Below are positions 35,063 through 43,013 of a stretch of DNA of 64,000 nt, in pieces. The notes under the pieces were generated by a model that was given only the letters and a program-made list of their open reading frames with translations, searched no databases and was not told the DNA's origin. Every line of letters begins with the position of its first letter. Within the stretch, counting starts at the first letter, position 1. The position numbers and the translations under genes are program-made. Source of the stretch: Pseudomonas kuykendallii (GTDB lineage Bacteria; Pseudomonadota; Gammaproteobacteria; Pseudomonadales; Pseudomonadaceae); contig NZ_FNNU01000006.1 in the NCBI RefSeq assembly GCF_900106975.1, forward strand, positions 1 to 64,000, written 5' to 3'.

Positions 35063-37580
35063 ACCGCAACCCCTGCAAAAAACCCTGCAGCGCTTTAGCC
35101 GCCTCATCGCGCTTGCCTTCGATTTCGGTCAGCGTCACTTGGTACTTGTCCCACCAGCTCTCAAACGCGATCACGATCTGCTTGCGTTGCGCGGCCATGT
35201 AGCGCTCCACGATGGCCTGCATATCGTTGTGCAAGATGGTCAGCAGCAATTCAGAGGCGGCCTCCGGTGTCAGTCCCTCAACGGCGGTCTCGATGTGCAG
35301 CTTGAAGCTGTCGTTCTTGGCCTTGAGTTGCTTCTTGACGGCGGTGAGCTCCTTTTTCCAGGCTTTGAGCTGGACTTCATCCACGGCGCTTTCTTCGTCG
35401 GCATCATCTTCCGCCGTTTCGTCGGCTTCGCCACCCTCGCCCTCGGTGTCCTTGGGACTGGCGGCCTTGATCTGACTGTCGAGCTCAGCTTTCTTGGCTT
35501 CCAGTTCGGTGATGGCCTCGACGAAGTCGCTCATCAGGAACTTGACCAGCTTGTGTTCCAGCGGGTTCTCTTTGCTGGCCTTGTCTTCCAGCGCGGTGAC
35601 GATACTGGTGCGCCAAGCATCGGCCACGCCCTTGGCGCCGCGCGCCATCAGGGTGAGGAAGTCGTACTTGGTTTGGTACCAGAAACCGGCCACGATGCCG
35701 CGCACCTGAAAGGGATCCAATAGACCGACGGCTTCGAGTGATTCGCTGAAACTAGCAAGCAGCTCCTCGCGGAGCTTGACCAGACTACCTGAGGCCATTG
35801 CTGTTTCGCTGTCTGCAGAAATCTGATTGCTTAAGGTGGTGACGCGAACGCCGTGCTCTTTCCACCACAGCTCAAATGCCTCACGGATAGCGGTTTCCTT
35901 GGCAACCAGACCTGCATTCGTTTCGATGGCGGGCTTTAATTCATGCCGCTTATCTAGAGTCGGCGCGAAGTCGAAATACTTGGCGTCACGCTCCACCAGC
36001 AGGTCCATCGGATTCAGGCCGTGGGCGCTAAACAGTTTGGTTCTGTCGGCCACTTCAGACTTGGGAATGCCACCCACCAGATGGGCGCGCACATCGTGCG
36101 GTTCAGGCAGCGGCGCGTTATCGGCGTAGCGGCGGATATTCAGATTGTATTCGTTGACTCTCAATGTGGCGTTGTCGACGATCGTTGAGAAGCCGTCGAC
36201 CTGCCTGAACTCATCGAAGGTGGTAACGATTTTTTCAATGTGCTCGGGCAGCAGGTAGTTTTGCGCGCGGCCTTCAAAAAACTCACGGTCGGCATTGATA
36301 AACAGCACCTTGCCTTGGCGCTCGGCAGGTTTACCACTAACGCGATTGGCACCGTTCTGCACGCGCTGGCGTAACACCAGAATGCAGGCCGGAATGCCGG
36401 TGCCGTAAAACAGATTGGGAGCCACGCCGATGACGGCTTCGAGCAGATCGTCGTCTATAATGCCTTTTCTAATGGTCTTCTCCTCGCCCCCCCGGAACAA
36501 CACGCCGTGGGGCAGAACAGTGGCCACCATGCCACCGTCGCGTGTGACGGCCAGCATATGCTGCAGGAACATCAGGTCGGCCTTCTTAGCACCCAGCGGC
36601 ACTTGACCATAGGGGAAGCGCTCGGTCTCGAACTTGGGCTTCCAGGCGGGCTTGCCGTCTGCATCTTTCTCGGTATTGCCCCAGTGAATGGAGAACGGCG
36701 GGTTGGTGAGCACGCGGTCGAAGTGCATCAACTCACCACCCTCAACGTGTTGAGGCTCGGCCAGGGTGTCGTCGTTTTGCAGGTTGGCGGTGCTGATGCC
36801 ATGCAGCAGCATGTTCATCTTGGCAATGGACCAGACGGTGCCGTTGAACTCCTGCCCGAACAGGTTAGCTTTGCGCCCGTCTTCGCCGTGCTCGTCAATG
36901 TATTCCTTGGCGGCGATCAGCATGCCGCCGGAGCCACAGCATGGGTCGTAGATGTCGTGGGCCAGCGTGGGCTTCAATAATCGCACCATCATGCGTGTAA
37001 CCGAGCGGGGCGTGTAGAACTCACCGCCCTTCTTGCCCGCAGAATCGGCAAACTCACCAATCAGGTATTCGTAGGCCGCGCCCAACAGGTCGGGGAACTC
37101 AAAGTCTTCATTGCGCAGGCGATACAGATTGAAATGGGTGATGAGCTGCTGCAGCTTGATATCGGGGATCTTGCTCTGGCCGATTTTTCGGGTGAAGTCG
37201 ATGTGCTCTAGCACGTCGTACAGGCTGGTATTTTCGCCCTCAACCCCGGCCAGCGCCTTGCTCAACAGGCTACCGACGTTTGCCTGACGCGAGTTGTCGA
37301 CCAGATAGTTGTAGCGTGACTCTTTCGGCACCCAGAAAAAGCCATCCTTTTTGTACCAACGCTTGTTCTCAGCAACTGCCTCGGCAGCGGTGCGACTCAT
37401 GCCGCCCTTCATCTGCTCACTGATGACCTCTTCACGACGCTGGTCGAACACATCAGAGCAACGCTTGAGGAACAGCATCCCGAAGATGTATTCCTTGAAC
37501 TCGGAGGCGTCCATTTTTCCGCGCAGGATGTCAGCCGCCTTAAACAAGTGGCGCTCTAGTTGGGGCAGGGTCAAAGGCAT
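35055..37580 (-). CDS. hsdM: Type I restriction enzyme, methylase subunit with long C-terminal extension
   Basis: 841 residues against about 500-550 for usual HsdM. Adenine N6-methyltransferase core: [10 protein letters not shown] (SAM binding) and TNPPF (catalytic NPPF), with the HsdM N-terminal helical domain before them. From about residue 530 on there is an extension with a helical part, a strongly acidic stretch ([18 protein letters not shown]) and a Lys-rich coiled coil. Long HsdM proteins of this sort are known in some families, with the extra part of unknown role. First gene of the hsdMSR unit. Confidence 0.94.
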   Translation of the reverse strand: MPLTLPQLERHLFKAADILRGKMDASEFKEYIFGMLFLKRCSDVFDQRREEVISEQMKGGMSRTAAEAVAENKRWYKKDGFFWVPKESRYNYLVDNSRQANVGSLLSKALAGVEGENTSLYDVLEHIDFTRKIGQSKIPDIKLQQLITHFNLYRLRNEDFEFPDLLGAAYEYLIGEFADSAGKKGGEFYTPRSVTRMMVRLLKPTLAHDIYDPCCGSGGMLIAAKEYIDEHGEDGRKANLFGQEFNGTVWSIAKMNMLLHGISTANLQNDDTLAEPQHVEGGELMHFDRVLTNPPFSIHWGNTEKDADGKPAWKPKFETERFPYGQVPLGAKKADLMFLQHMLAVTRDGGMVATVLPHGVLFRGGEEKTIRKGIIDDDLLEAVIGVAPNLFYGTGIPACILVLRQRVQNGANRVSGKPAERQGKVLFINADREFFEGRAQNYLLPEHIEKIVTTFDEFRQVDGFSTIVDNATLRVNEYNLNIRRYADNAPLPEPHDVRAHLVGGIPKSEVADRTKLFSAHGLNPMDLLVERDAKYFDFAPTLDKRHELKPAIETNAGLVAKETAIREAFELWWKEHGVRVTTLSNQISADSETAMASGSLVKLREELLASFSESLEAVGLLDPFQVRGIVAGFWYQTKYDFLTLMARGAKGVADAWRTSIVTALEDKASKENPLEHKLVKFLMSDFVEAITELEAKKAELDSQIKAASPKDTEGEGGEADETAEDDADEESAVDEVQLKAWKKELTAVKKQLKAKNDSFKLHIETAVEGLTPEAASELLLTILHNDMQAIVERYMAAQRKQIVIAFESWWDKYQVTLTEIEGKRDEAAKALQGFLQGLRYV

Positions 37581-37662
37581 TGGTGGAGATCCTGATTAGT
37601 CATTGCTTGCCATCTGGATAGGCAGTTTCAGGCCGGCAGTGTATTCGCAAAAGCGGCGTAAT

Positions 37663-37923
37663 TCATGCCACTCGCGTTGAGCTTTGGGAGATGCGGTCAT
37701 CCCACCGAGCACCTGGGTGGCGTATTCGGGCCTCGAGAAAATGGCGGTGATTCATGGTCGGGGTGAAATGGACGGGTGTAGCGCTTTTGTTGTGGTCAAC
37801 GCATTCCGGACACTGGTTTAGGCTTATCCGATCCGCGTCGATTTCCACTGGCGTTCTGCGTCCGTAGCTGTGGCCGTTGCAGGCACCGCAGGTATCGCTG
37901 CGATGTACACAAAAGCGCGGCAA
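37663..37923 (-). pseudogene. Possible remnant of a zinc-ribbon-like protein
   Basis: A minus-strand frame with CxxC pairs (CGAC and CPEC) 25 residues apart, preceded by FCVHRSDTC. This pattern resembles a zinc ribbon. There is no ATG with a ribosome-binding site (TTG start at best) and the frame stays open upstream. I read it as a remnant or a very poorly supported small gene. Confidence 0.25.
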
Positions 37924-38063
37924 AGCTCGATTCGTGGATATCGCTGATACATCAATCAGGCTTGCTGATCGGGTTTCCCCTGTCCCGGAACGGCCAAAGC
38001 CAAGCTAATCAGCTTGGCTTTGTAGTGGTTCGAGCGGGTGAGTTCAGTATCGAGAGGCGCGGG

Positions 38064-38273
38064 TCAACTCACCTCAGGCTGCCTATCCAAGTAGTTGCCC
38101 TGCTCTTCGATAGCTCCTGCCATTTCACAGAGCACATCAATCACACGTGCTTGCTCCCGCACATCCTGAGGCGCAACGAGTTGCGCAACCGCTTGCGGCT
38201 GAGCCAGAAGCAAAGACAACGCATTGAAATCATTTTCATTAAGGTCGAGATTCAAAACCACACGTCGAGTCAT
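38064..38273 (-). CDS. Small hypothetical protein
   Basis: 69 residues, MTRRVVLNLDLNENDFNALS at the N-terminus, acidic, predicted mostly helical, no Cys. A strong Shine-Dalgarno (AGGAG) lies 5 bases before the ATG at 38273, which is the main support. It lies between the hsd operon and the second recombinase, in the same direction. Function not recognised; the length would fit a recombination directionality or regulatory protein, but nothing in the sequence shows this. Confidence 0.6.
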   Translation of the reverse strand: MTRRVVLNLDLNENDFNALSLLLAQPQAVAQLVAPQDVREQARVIDVLCEMAGAIEEQGNYLDRQPEVS

Positions 38274-38322
38274 GGGCTCTCCTACATACAGCTATAGAAA
38301 TTCGTGCTCCGGCCGCAATAAG

Positions 38323-38349
38323 CCCCGAGGGACAGAATGGCCCTCGGGG
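38323..38349. terminator. Strong hairpin between recombinase and small gene
   Basis: Perfect 9-bp inverted repeat CCCCGAGGG/CCCTCGGGG with a 9-base loop, downstream of the recombinase stop on the minus strand. No T-run follows; probable terminator or RNA-processing hairpin. Confidence 0.55.
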
Positions 38350-38382
38350 AGCCCCCGGCAGGGCGGGTTCGGGCAGAGCCCG

Positions 38383-39399
38383 CTATTCAAATCCCCAATC
38401 AAAACCATCAAATTTCGATGCTGGAGCGTCCAATCTACGTCCATATCCGCTCGCTATCCCCCGAAGCTCTCTGTCAGCCTTAACAGATAGCAGAACTCCG
38501 CCAGCCCCAGACCGCCTCTGCTTGGCATGCCCATAATGCTTTCGGCTCTTCCTCGACACCTGTCCAAGCGCAAGGCTGACCTGGTCGGCTTCTACTTCTC
38601 CCTTGAGATCTGCACTGAACTGATGCCGGAGGCTGTAAGCGCTAATACCGGGTAACCCTGCCCGCTTCGCCGCACGGCTGAGCCGTTTTTCAAGTGCCCG
38701 GTTCTGGCCAGTATCCTGAATAAGCATTTCATCCCCTTCGGAAGAAAGTTTCTGCAGAAGTTGCGCATGAATTTCTTCACCCAAAATGGCATTTGCATTT
38801 ATTAGCAATATGCGCTCTGACTGCCCTGCTCCAGTTAAATCTGACACTTTTGCTCCCTGAATCGTGAATTCAATAAACTCTCCTAGCCTCCGCATGCGGA
38901 TGCCCTTTCGAAGTTCAGCGGGCCGGCATCCAGTCAGAATCAAAACAGCTGCCGCCAATCGATCAGCCGACTTAAGCTTGGCCAAAAGCAAGATTCGCCA
39001 ATCGATTGGCAGGCCATTCAAGCTAGATCGTTTTGATTGCTTCTTAGCCTTAGTTGGTACGTCCAACCGATAACTAGGTTGCGGCGCAGAAAGCTGCTGA
39101 GCACAGAGAGCCATCGCGTGACGCAAACTCCGCCGCTTATCGCTGTCATGCTCATGATCGATTTCGCGCAATACACTAAGTAAACGGTGCGCCATATTCC
39201 GTCGCCATGCGTAACGCGCTACTACCGCAGTCCGACGACAAAGCCTCTGGTTCAGCGCGTATTCATACCAATGCATATCCCCCATTCGGGCGGCCACCCT
39301 GGCGTACTCTGCAATGGTCGACTCTTTCAGCGGCCGATCCACGATAGCCTGAGCCAACCGTCTGAGATCGCCCTTATCCGATGTACCAGGTTTGCGCAT
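38383..39399 (-). CDS. Second tyrosine recombinase-like protein
   Basis: 338 residues. An N-terminal SAM-like helical part (residues ~1-110), then a catalytic domain with the first Arg in LTGCRPAELRKG, SLRHQFSADL (Arg-His), and Tyr in KSRKHYGHAK. The His of the HxxR motif is present only in altered form (YSLRHQ), so activity may differ from that of classical integrases. It is not related closely to the island integrase at the left end. Flanked by strong inverted repeats upstream (39504-39722). It may belong to an older nested element or serve local DNA rearrangement. Confidence 0.78.
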   Translation of the reverse strand: MRKPGTSDKGDLRRLAQAIVDRPLKESTIAEYARVAARMGDMHWYEYALNQRLCRRTAVVARYAWRRNMAHRLLSVLREIDHEHDSDKRRSLRHAMALCAQQLSAPQPSYRLDVPTKAKKQSKRSSLNGLPIDWRILLLAKLKSADRLAAAVLILTGCRPAELRKGIRMRRLGEFIEFTIQGAKVSDLTGAGQSERILLINANAILGEEIHAQLLQKLSSEGDEMLIQDTGQNRALEKRLSRAAKRAGLPGISAYSLRHQFSADLKGEVEADQVSLALGQVSRKSRKHYGHAKQRRSGAGGVLLSVKADRELRGIASGYGRRLDAPASKFDGFDWGFE

Positions 39400-39503
39400 A
39401 AGCCCTCCTCAGGTAGCCCCAACCTATGCCGTCTCGAGGCGCTCGATACGTGTCCTTCGGCCACTCCACTCGCGTCGGCTGCGCCGATAAACCTCGAAAC
39501 GGC

Positions 39504-39539
39504 CCTATTTTCGACCGCACATTGCGGCTCGAAAATAGG
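39504..39539. repeat. Inverted repeat 1 upstream of recombinase
   Basis: Arms CCTATTTTCGA and TCGAAAATAGG (11 bp, perfect) with an inner CCGC/GCGG pair; loop ACATT. It lies 105 bases before the recombinase start. Candidate recombination site or regulatory RNA hairpin. Confidence 0.6.
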
Positions 39540-39597
39540 AGCCACACCATGCCTAATTAATTGAGTCACGCACCATCGCCCGCTCGCCGCTAGGCAT

Positions 39598-39627
39598 CTC
39601 CGGGAGCCAATGAATTGGCTCCCGGAG
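39598..39627. repeat. Inverted repeat 2 (14-bp perfect hairpin)
   Basis: Arms of 14 perfect base pairs (CTCCGGGAGCCAAT and its complement) around the 2-base loop GA. No T-run on either strand. Too strong to be chance; could be a bidirectional terminator or a recombinase target. Confidence 0.65.
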
Positions 39628-39640
39628 TACTTCAAGGGTA

Positions 39641-39722
39641 TTTGCCACCGCTTCGCGTCAAGGGGCCGTGTCCTCGCAGGCTGCGGGCCGCACCACACCC
39701 CTTGACCCGAAGCGACGGCAAA
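39641..39722. repeat. Inverted repeat 3, long interrupted hairpin
   Basis: TTTGCC, CGCTTCG and GTCAAGGGG on the left pair with CCCCTTGAC, CGAAGCG and GGCAAA on the right: 22 pairs with small interruptions, enclosing a ~32-base GC-rich loop that can itself fold (GCAG/CTGC). This looks like a structured RNA or a mobile-element end. Confidence 0.6.
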
Positions 39723-40102
39723 ATAGTCAATCCAGACTGTGAATCCACATACGTCATAAATAGGCATCGAAAAGTATTCCCAGGCTTGAAATCGCCTTGA
39801 TCAGCTTGTTTGGGCAATTTTTCGCATAGAAATGCATAGAAATTAATTTCGCGTCCCAGCTAGCAAAATAAATCATGCCCCGTTCTCATTGCGCCCCTCC
39901 CTTCATAGGTAGTCGCGAAAGAAACCTGATTGATTTTTCATCAACATTTCATGCAGCGACTCAGGAAGCTCGACCCAAATATCAAGACATCTCTGGCGAA
40001 GACGATGACCGCAACCCAGCCAATAGCAGCCGCTGTAGGAGGCTTCTAGGGAAACGAGGTCGATTAGCCATGGTTCGCGCTTTCTATTCTTCTAGTGGGC
40101 CG
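39723..40102. other. Intergenic region downstream of the reverse transcriptase, nothing recognised
   Basis: About 380 AT-richer bases with a short direct repeat (GCATAGAAAT twice near 39830). No ribosome-binding site precedes the frame at 39875-40213, which runs into the reverse transcriptase gene on the opposite strand. Confidence 0.4.
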
Positions 40103-41386
40103 CTATTCGCCCTGAGCATCAGAAATGCGCTCGCGGAGCCTGTTCCAATGTGGCTTGAGCTGCTTCTTGATCGAGGGGGCGTTCATGATTCTGGCTGCCC
40201 GGTAACCATATGAGATGAAGTTTCTCCGACCTAGGTAGGAGTATCGCTTGTACAACTTCTTCAGGAACATCGAACGGGGCAACTGGCCTCTGGAAATCCG
40301 TTTGGCATTGACCTTGCCCATACACTTTTCGGCCAGCCAGATGCCTCTGTGTACACGGTCCTGGTAGCGAGCCAGTGACGATGAGCGCAGGTAAATGTTG
40401 GCCCCATCGAAGATAAAGCCCAGATACTGCAGCGGTCGGTCGGACCTCAAGCCCTTGGCCGACCGCGTGAACTTACAGGTCTCTGTTTTGGCGGCCTGGA
40501 TTTCCAGCCCGATTTCATTGACCCGTAGGTCGACTAGGGCCCTGGTCTCCGCTTCCTTCTCCAGCGGGACTATCAGCAGCACATCATCACAGTACCGGTA
40601 ATAAGCACCACCGCAGGATTCGACATGCGCGTGGATCTGCTTATCGAAGCCCATCATGTACACGTTGGACAGCATGGCGCTGATGGGGGAGCCTTGAGGG
40701 ATACCTTTTTTGTCTTTGTTGGTTTCGATCAGGCCGCCCTCACGCACCTTGGCCCGGAACTCGTGGGGCTCGCAAATTCGCTTACGGCCTTGCTTGGGGT
40801 TGCTCTTGGAGAGCCCCAGTGCCTCGTAGACTTGATCCCTATAGACGAACGAAAACTTGGTGAGAGATCGGTACACCGCGTAGTGATCGTCGGGCAACTG
40901 ACTGCTGCCTAGGAGCGCCTGCCAGGCATTTTTCAGATACGCATGGTCTAGGTTGTCAAAGAAGCCCTTGATGTCGATGGCGATGACGCAGCAGGAGTCT
41001 CGCGTTGCGATATCCAGGAACGCATCCCGAGCAAAATCGATATTGCTTTTGCCAAGGGCTCTAAACGCCAAAATGGCGGAGGACCACTGCACCTTCGCCA
41101 AATGGTCCTCGTAGGCCCGGTTCAGCAGCTCGCAGTAGTAGGAGTAAATGTGGCTGTCGACGTGCGCAGCGTAGGAAATCGGCCGTTGCTTAGGGTCTTT
41201 TTTGACCACCTTCCCAATGCTTTTGTCGAAAAACACTTTCTGTGTTTGTGCGACATAGCGAATGAAGGGGTAAAAGGCATGCTTAGCAACAGTCTTAGGG
41301 CTTGAGACTATCTCCAGCGCCGCAGCCTGGTTGATCGGGCGATCAAAGTGCAGATAGCCCCGAGATTTGTACCAATTTTCTGGCAT
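40103..41386 (-). CDS. Antiviral reverse transcriptase, DRT2 (UG2)-like
   Basis: 427 residues, a single RT domain without nuclease or maturase parts. Motif A is IDIKGFFDNLDH (137-148), then GIPQGSPIS (228-236) and the catalytic YCDD (265-268); the common form elsewhere is YADD. N-terminal WYKSRGYLHFD and size fit the defence-associated RT class UG2/DRT2. DRT2 enzymes copy an upstream non-coding RNA by rolling-circle reverse transcription into tandem repeats that form a toxic gene (neo) upon phage infection. A structured region with suitable features lies directly upstream. Class assignment rests on motif, size and that neighbour, so it is probable, not certain. Confidence 0.85.
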   Translation of the reverse strand: MPENWYKSRGYLHFDRPINQAAALEIVSSPKTVAKHAFYPFIRYVAQTQKVFFDKSIGKVVKKDPKQRPISYAAHVDSHIYSYYCELLNRAYEDHLAKVQWSSAILAFRALGKSNIDFARDAFLDIATRDSCCVIAIDIKGFFDNLDHAYLKNAWQALLGSSQLPDDHYAVYRSLTKFSFVYRDQVYEALGLSKSNPKQGRKRICEPHEFRAKVREGGLIETNKDKKGIPQGSPISAMLSNVYMMGFDKQIHAHVESCGGAYYRYCDDVLLIVPLEKEAETRALVDLRVNEIGLEIQAAKTETCKFTRSAKGLRSDRPLQYLGFIFDGANIYLRSSSLARYQDRVHRGIWLAEKCMGKVNAKRISRGQLPRSMFLKKLYKRYSYLGRRNFISYGYRAARIMNAPSIKKQLKPHWNRLRERISDAQGE

Positions 41387-41400
41387 CAGCGTACATCCAT

Positions 41401-41695
41401 GTTCGAGCCAACCGGCCAGGCATAGGATGGCGGCAATCCTCAGCCGCCTGGCCGGATAAACTCAAATGCTCCTCACATCATCCAATCGGTGTTGGTCACC
41501 CAGTTCCGATTTCGCCGCGATTGCTAGGATCGACGTATAGTGTCAGCGTCACACTTGGAGTACCTATGAAGATAAGTATCCGAGGGCTGCTGGCCGCATT
41601 GCTGGTCACCCTGGGTTGTTACACCTGGGATGCCGCCTTGGGGCTTGACAGCTTGTGATGCACCTTCGGGTCTATACCCGAAGCGCTTGCAGGCT
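41401..41695 (-). ncRNA. Predicted DRT2 template RNA upstream of the reverse transcriptase
   Basis: About 295 bases, boundaries approximate. Read on the minus strand from the 5' side: a perfect 8-bp hairpin (CTTCGGGT-N4-ACCCGAAG, 41664-41683); a template region closed by long-range pairing GGTGT (41621-41625) with ACACC (41488-41492) and CCCAG with CTGGG just inside; then a strong 3' hairpin with 10-bp arms CCGGCCAGGC/GCCTGGCCGG (41412-41455) carrying an inner AGGAT/ATCCT pair, ending 25 bases before the RT start. This order matches the published DRT2 arrangement of RNA then RT. No protein is encoded in the sense direction. The promoter is not clear; a weak TATGCT lies near 41700. Confidence 0.6.
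41494..41613 (+). other. Predicted 'neo' repeat unit: 120-nt stop-free frame complementary to the template RNA
   Basis: On the plus strand, the sense of the cDNA, 40 codons from GGT 41494 contain no stop. GGT recurs in frame at 41614, exactly 120 bases later, and the flanking RNA bases pair into the closing stem, so joining end to start gives an endless frame. The unit holds a -10 box TATAGT (41536-41541), TTGGAG (41555-41560) and ATG 41566 (GVPMKISIRGLL context). In unrearranged DNA this frame ends at 41658 after 31 codons, so a short hydrophobic peptide is a simpler alternative reading. No good -35 box is seen. Joining point and use are inferred. Confidence 0.5.
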
Positions 41696-41884
41696 AGCAT
41701 AAATCTGGCTGAGCCAGCCCCCATCCTCGATAGAGCTCATCAGAATCACTGCTGTGCCAGTTCCGGTTCCACTAAGGGCTGCTACCGGCCAGAACTACTG
41801 CTACAGCGTATGATCCCGGCTAGCGGCCTGACCGTGCCCCAAGATCGACCGCACCGAAGGCGATCATGACGGTGGAGAAAAGAA

Positions 41885-42106
41885 ATGGGCCCCAAGCAAG
41901 TGACTATCGAAGACTGGGACGGCGATGGCGCTATCCGCATTCCGGATGAAGCCCTTCAGGAGCTAGGCGTCGACGTTGGCGACACTCTCTATGTGATCGA
42001 GGAATACGTCGGCAATGCCCGGTGCCTTGTACTCAGCAAGACACCACAGATCCCGGATCGTACCGATGAGCTGGTCTCCCACTGGAATCGAGATGGCGAC
42101 GAATAG
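41885..42106 (+). CDS. SpoVT/AbrB-like DNA-binding protein, orphan antitoxin-like
   Basis: 73 residues: GDGAIRIPDEALQELGVDVGDTLYVIEE is a classical swapped-hairpin AbrB motif (MazE/AbrB class). AbrB-type proteins usually act as antitoxins or repressors, but no toxin gene follows (138 bases to the convergent qatD end). GGAG lies 8 bases before the ATG. It is divergent from the DRT2 unit and could regulate it; this is only positional inference. Confidence 0.85.
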   Translation: MGPKQVTIEDWDGDGAIRIPDEALQELGVDVGDTLYVIEEYVGNARCLVLSKTPQIPDRTDELVSHWNRDGDE

Positions 42107-42245
42107 CGCCGATCACAGCAGGCAGCTTTCGCCTGTAGATTCAACCGGTCGACGCAATCAGGGACAACCAATGCCAGTCGGAGTGAAGCCAGCATCCCCG
42201 CTCACTGACCTGAAACTACCTTGAAAGCCATTCACACCTGGAGTA

Positions 42246-43013
42246 CTAGCTGGACACTAAATCACGCAAATTACTGATGATCTGGGCCGCTGTTTGCTCT
42301 GGCGATTGCTCTCGAAGTATTGCCAAAGCTTGTACAGTTTTCGGAATGTCTGTGGCAGGCCTGGTTGACCGTCCCTCGCTCTGCACGAACGGGCCATCGG
42401 TCTCTGTGAGTATTCGACCAAGAGGCAGTGAGGCAACTAGATTTCGATGTTTAGCTGAGGTCAGCATCTGAGAATTGATCGAAAAATAGCATCCAAGCTC
42501 CACAGCCCTTCTAGCCTCACTAGCGGAGCCGGTGAACCAGTGAAGCACCACTGTTCCGCGGTCGCGCGGAAGCAGGCGTTCGATATGTGACAGCACTTTT
42601 CCCACACTGCGTACGCTGTGGACAGTGAGGATCTTCCCGCCCTGCTCCGAGCAAGCCTCCAACACCCTCTTAAACACCCGCTCCTGAGCCTCAAAGCTTC
42701 GATAGAACTGGGGCCCGGCATCAAGCCCCACCTCTCCAACGTATCGAGTCTCCTCAAGGAGGCGCTCTAGGAGCGGCAGCTCCGATTCACGCTCTGCCAC
42801 CAGTTGGGGATGTAACCCCAATGCCACCCGGACATGTCGAGAGGATGCCGCAAGTTCACGATTGCGCCGCCATGCTTTCGGTGTCGTGGTCACGGCCAAG
42901 GTAGCGACCTCTGCCTGATCGCACTCCAATATGAGGCGCTCATGATCAGGATAAAGATCGAGATGGCAGTGGAAATCCACCCACTTTGGAATCGGGCTTT
43001 TTTGCGGCTTCAT
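42246..43013 (-). CDS. qatD: QatD, TatD-family nuclease-like protein
   Basis: 255 residues with a TatD-type metal-dependent hydrolase fold: FHCHLD (His15, His17), GEVGLDAG (Glu), VHSVRS, LHWFTGS and ETDGPF (Asp). TatD enzymes are metal-dependent DNases. It is the last gene of a four-gene Qat operon; its start overlaps the qatC stop (ATGA). Established: QatABCD protects against phages; the mechanism is not worked out. Confidence 0.93.
   Translation of the reverse strand: MKPQKSPIPKWVDFHCHLDLYPDHERLILECDQAEVATLAVTTTPKAWRRNRELAASSRHVRVALGLHPQLVAERESELPLLERLLEETRYVGEVGLDAGPQFYRSFEAQERVFKRVLEACSEQGGKILTVHSVRSVGKVLSHIERLLPRDRGTVVLHWFTGSASEARRAVELGCYFSINSQMLTSAKHRNLVASLPLGRILTETDGPFVQSEGRSTRPATDIPKTVQALAILREQSPEQTAAQIISNLRDLVSS

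Noticed and set aside
39327-39767. 146-codon frame through the hairpin region
   Set aside because: Crosses three strong inverted repeats and overlaps the recombinase N-terminus in another frame; no domain or ribosome-binding site.
40103-41386. Reverse transcriptase considered as retron or group II intron maturase
   Set aside because: No maturase or endonuclease domain, no intron ends, and YCDD with the upstream RNA layout favours DRT2. A retron msr-msd with a conserved priming guanosine was not identified.
41494-41611. 110-bp spacing of the 9-base repeat TGGTCACCC as the template joining point
   Set aside because: A 110-nt unit would shift frame at each turn, and the other frames contain stops. 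The 120-nt spacing of GGT keeps the frame open.
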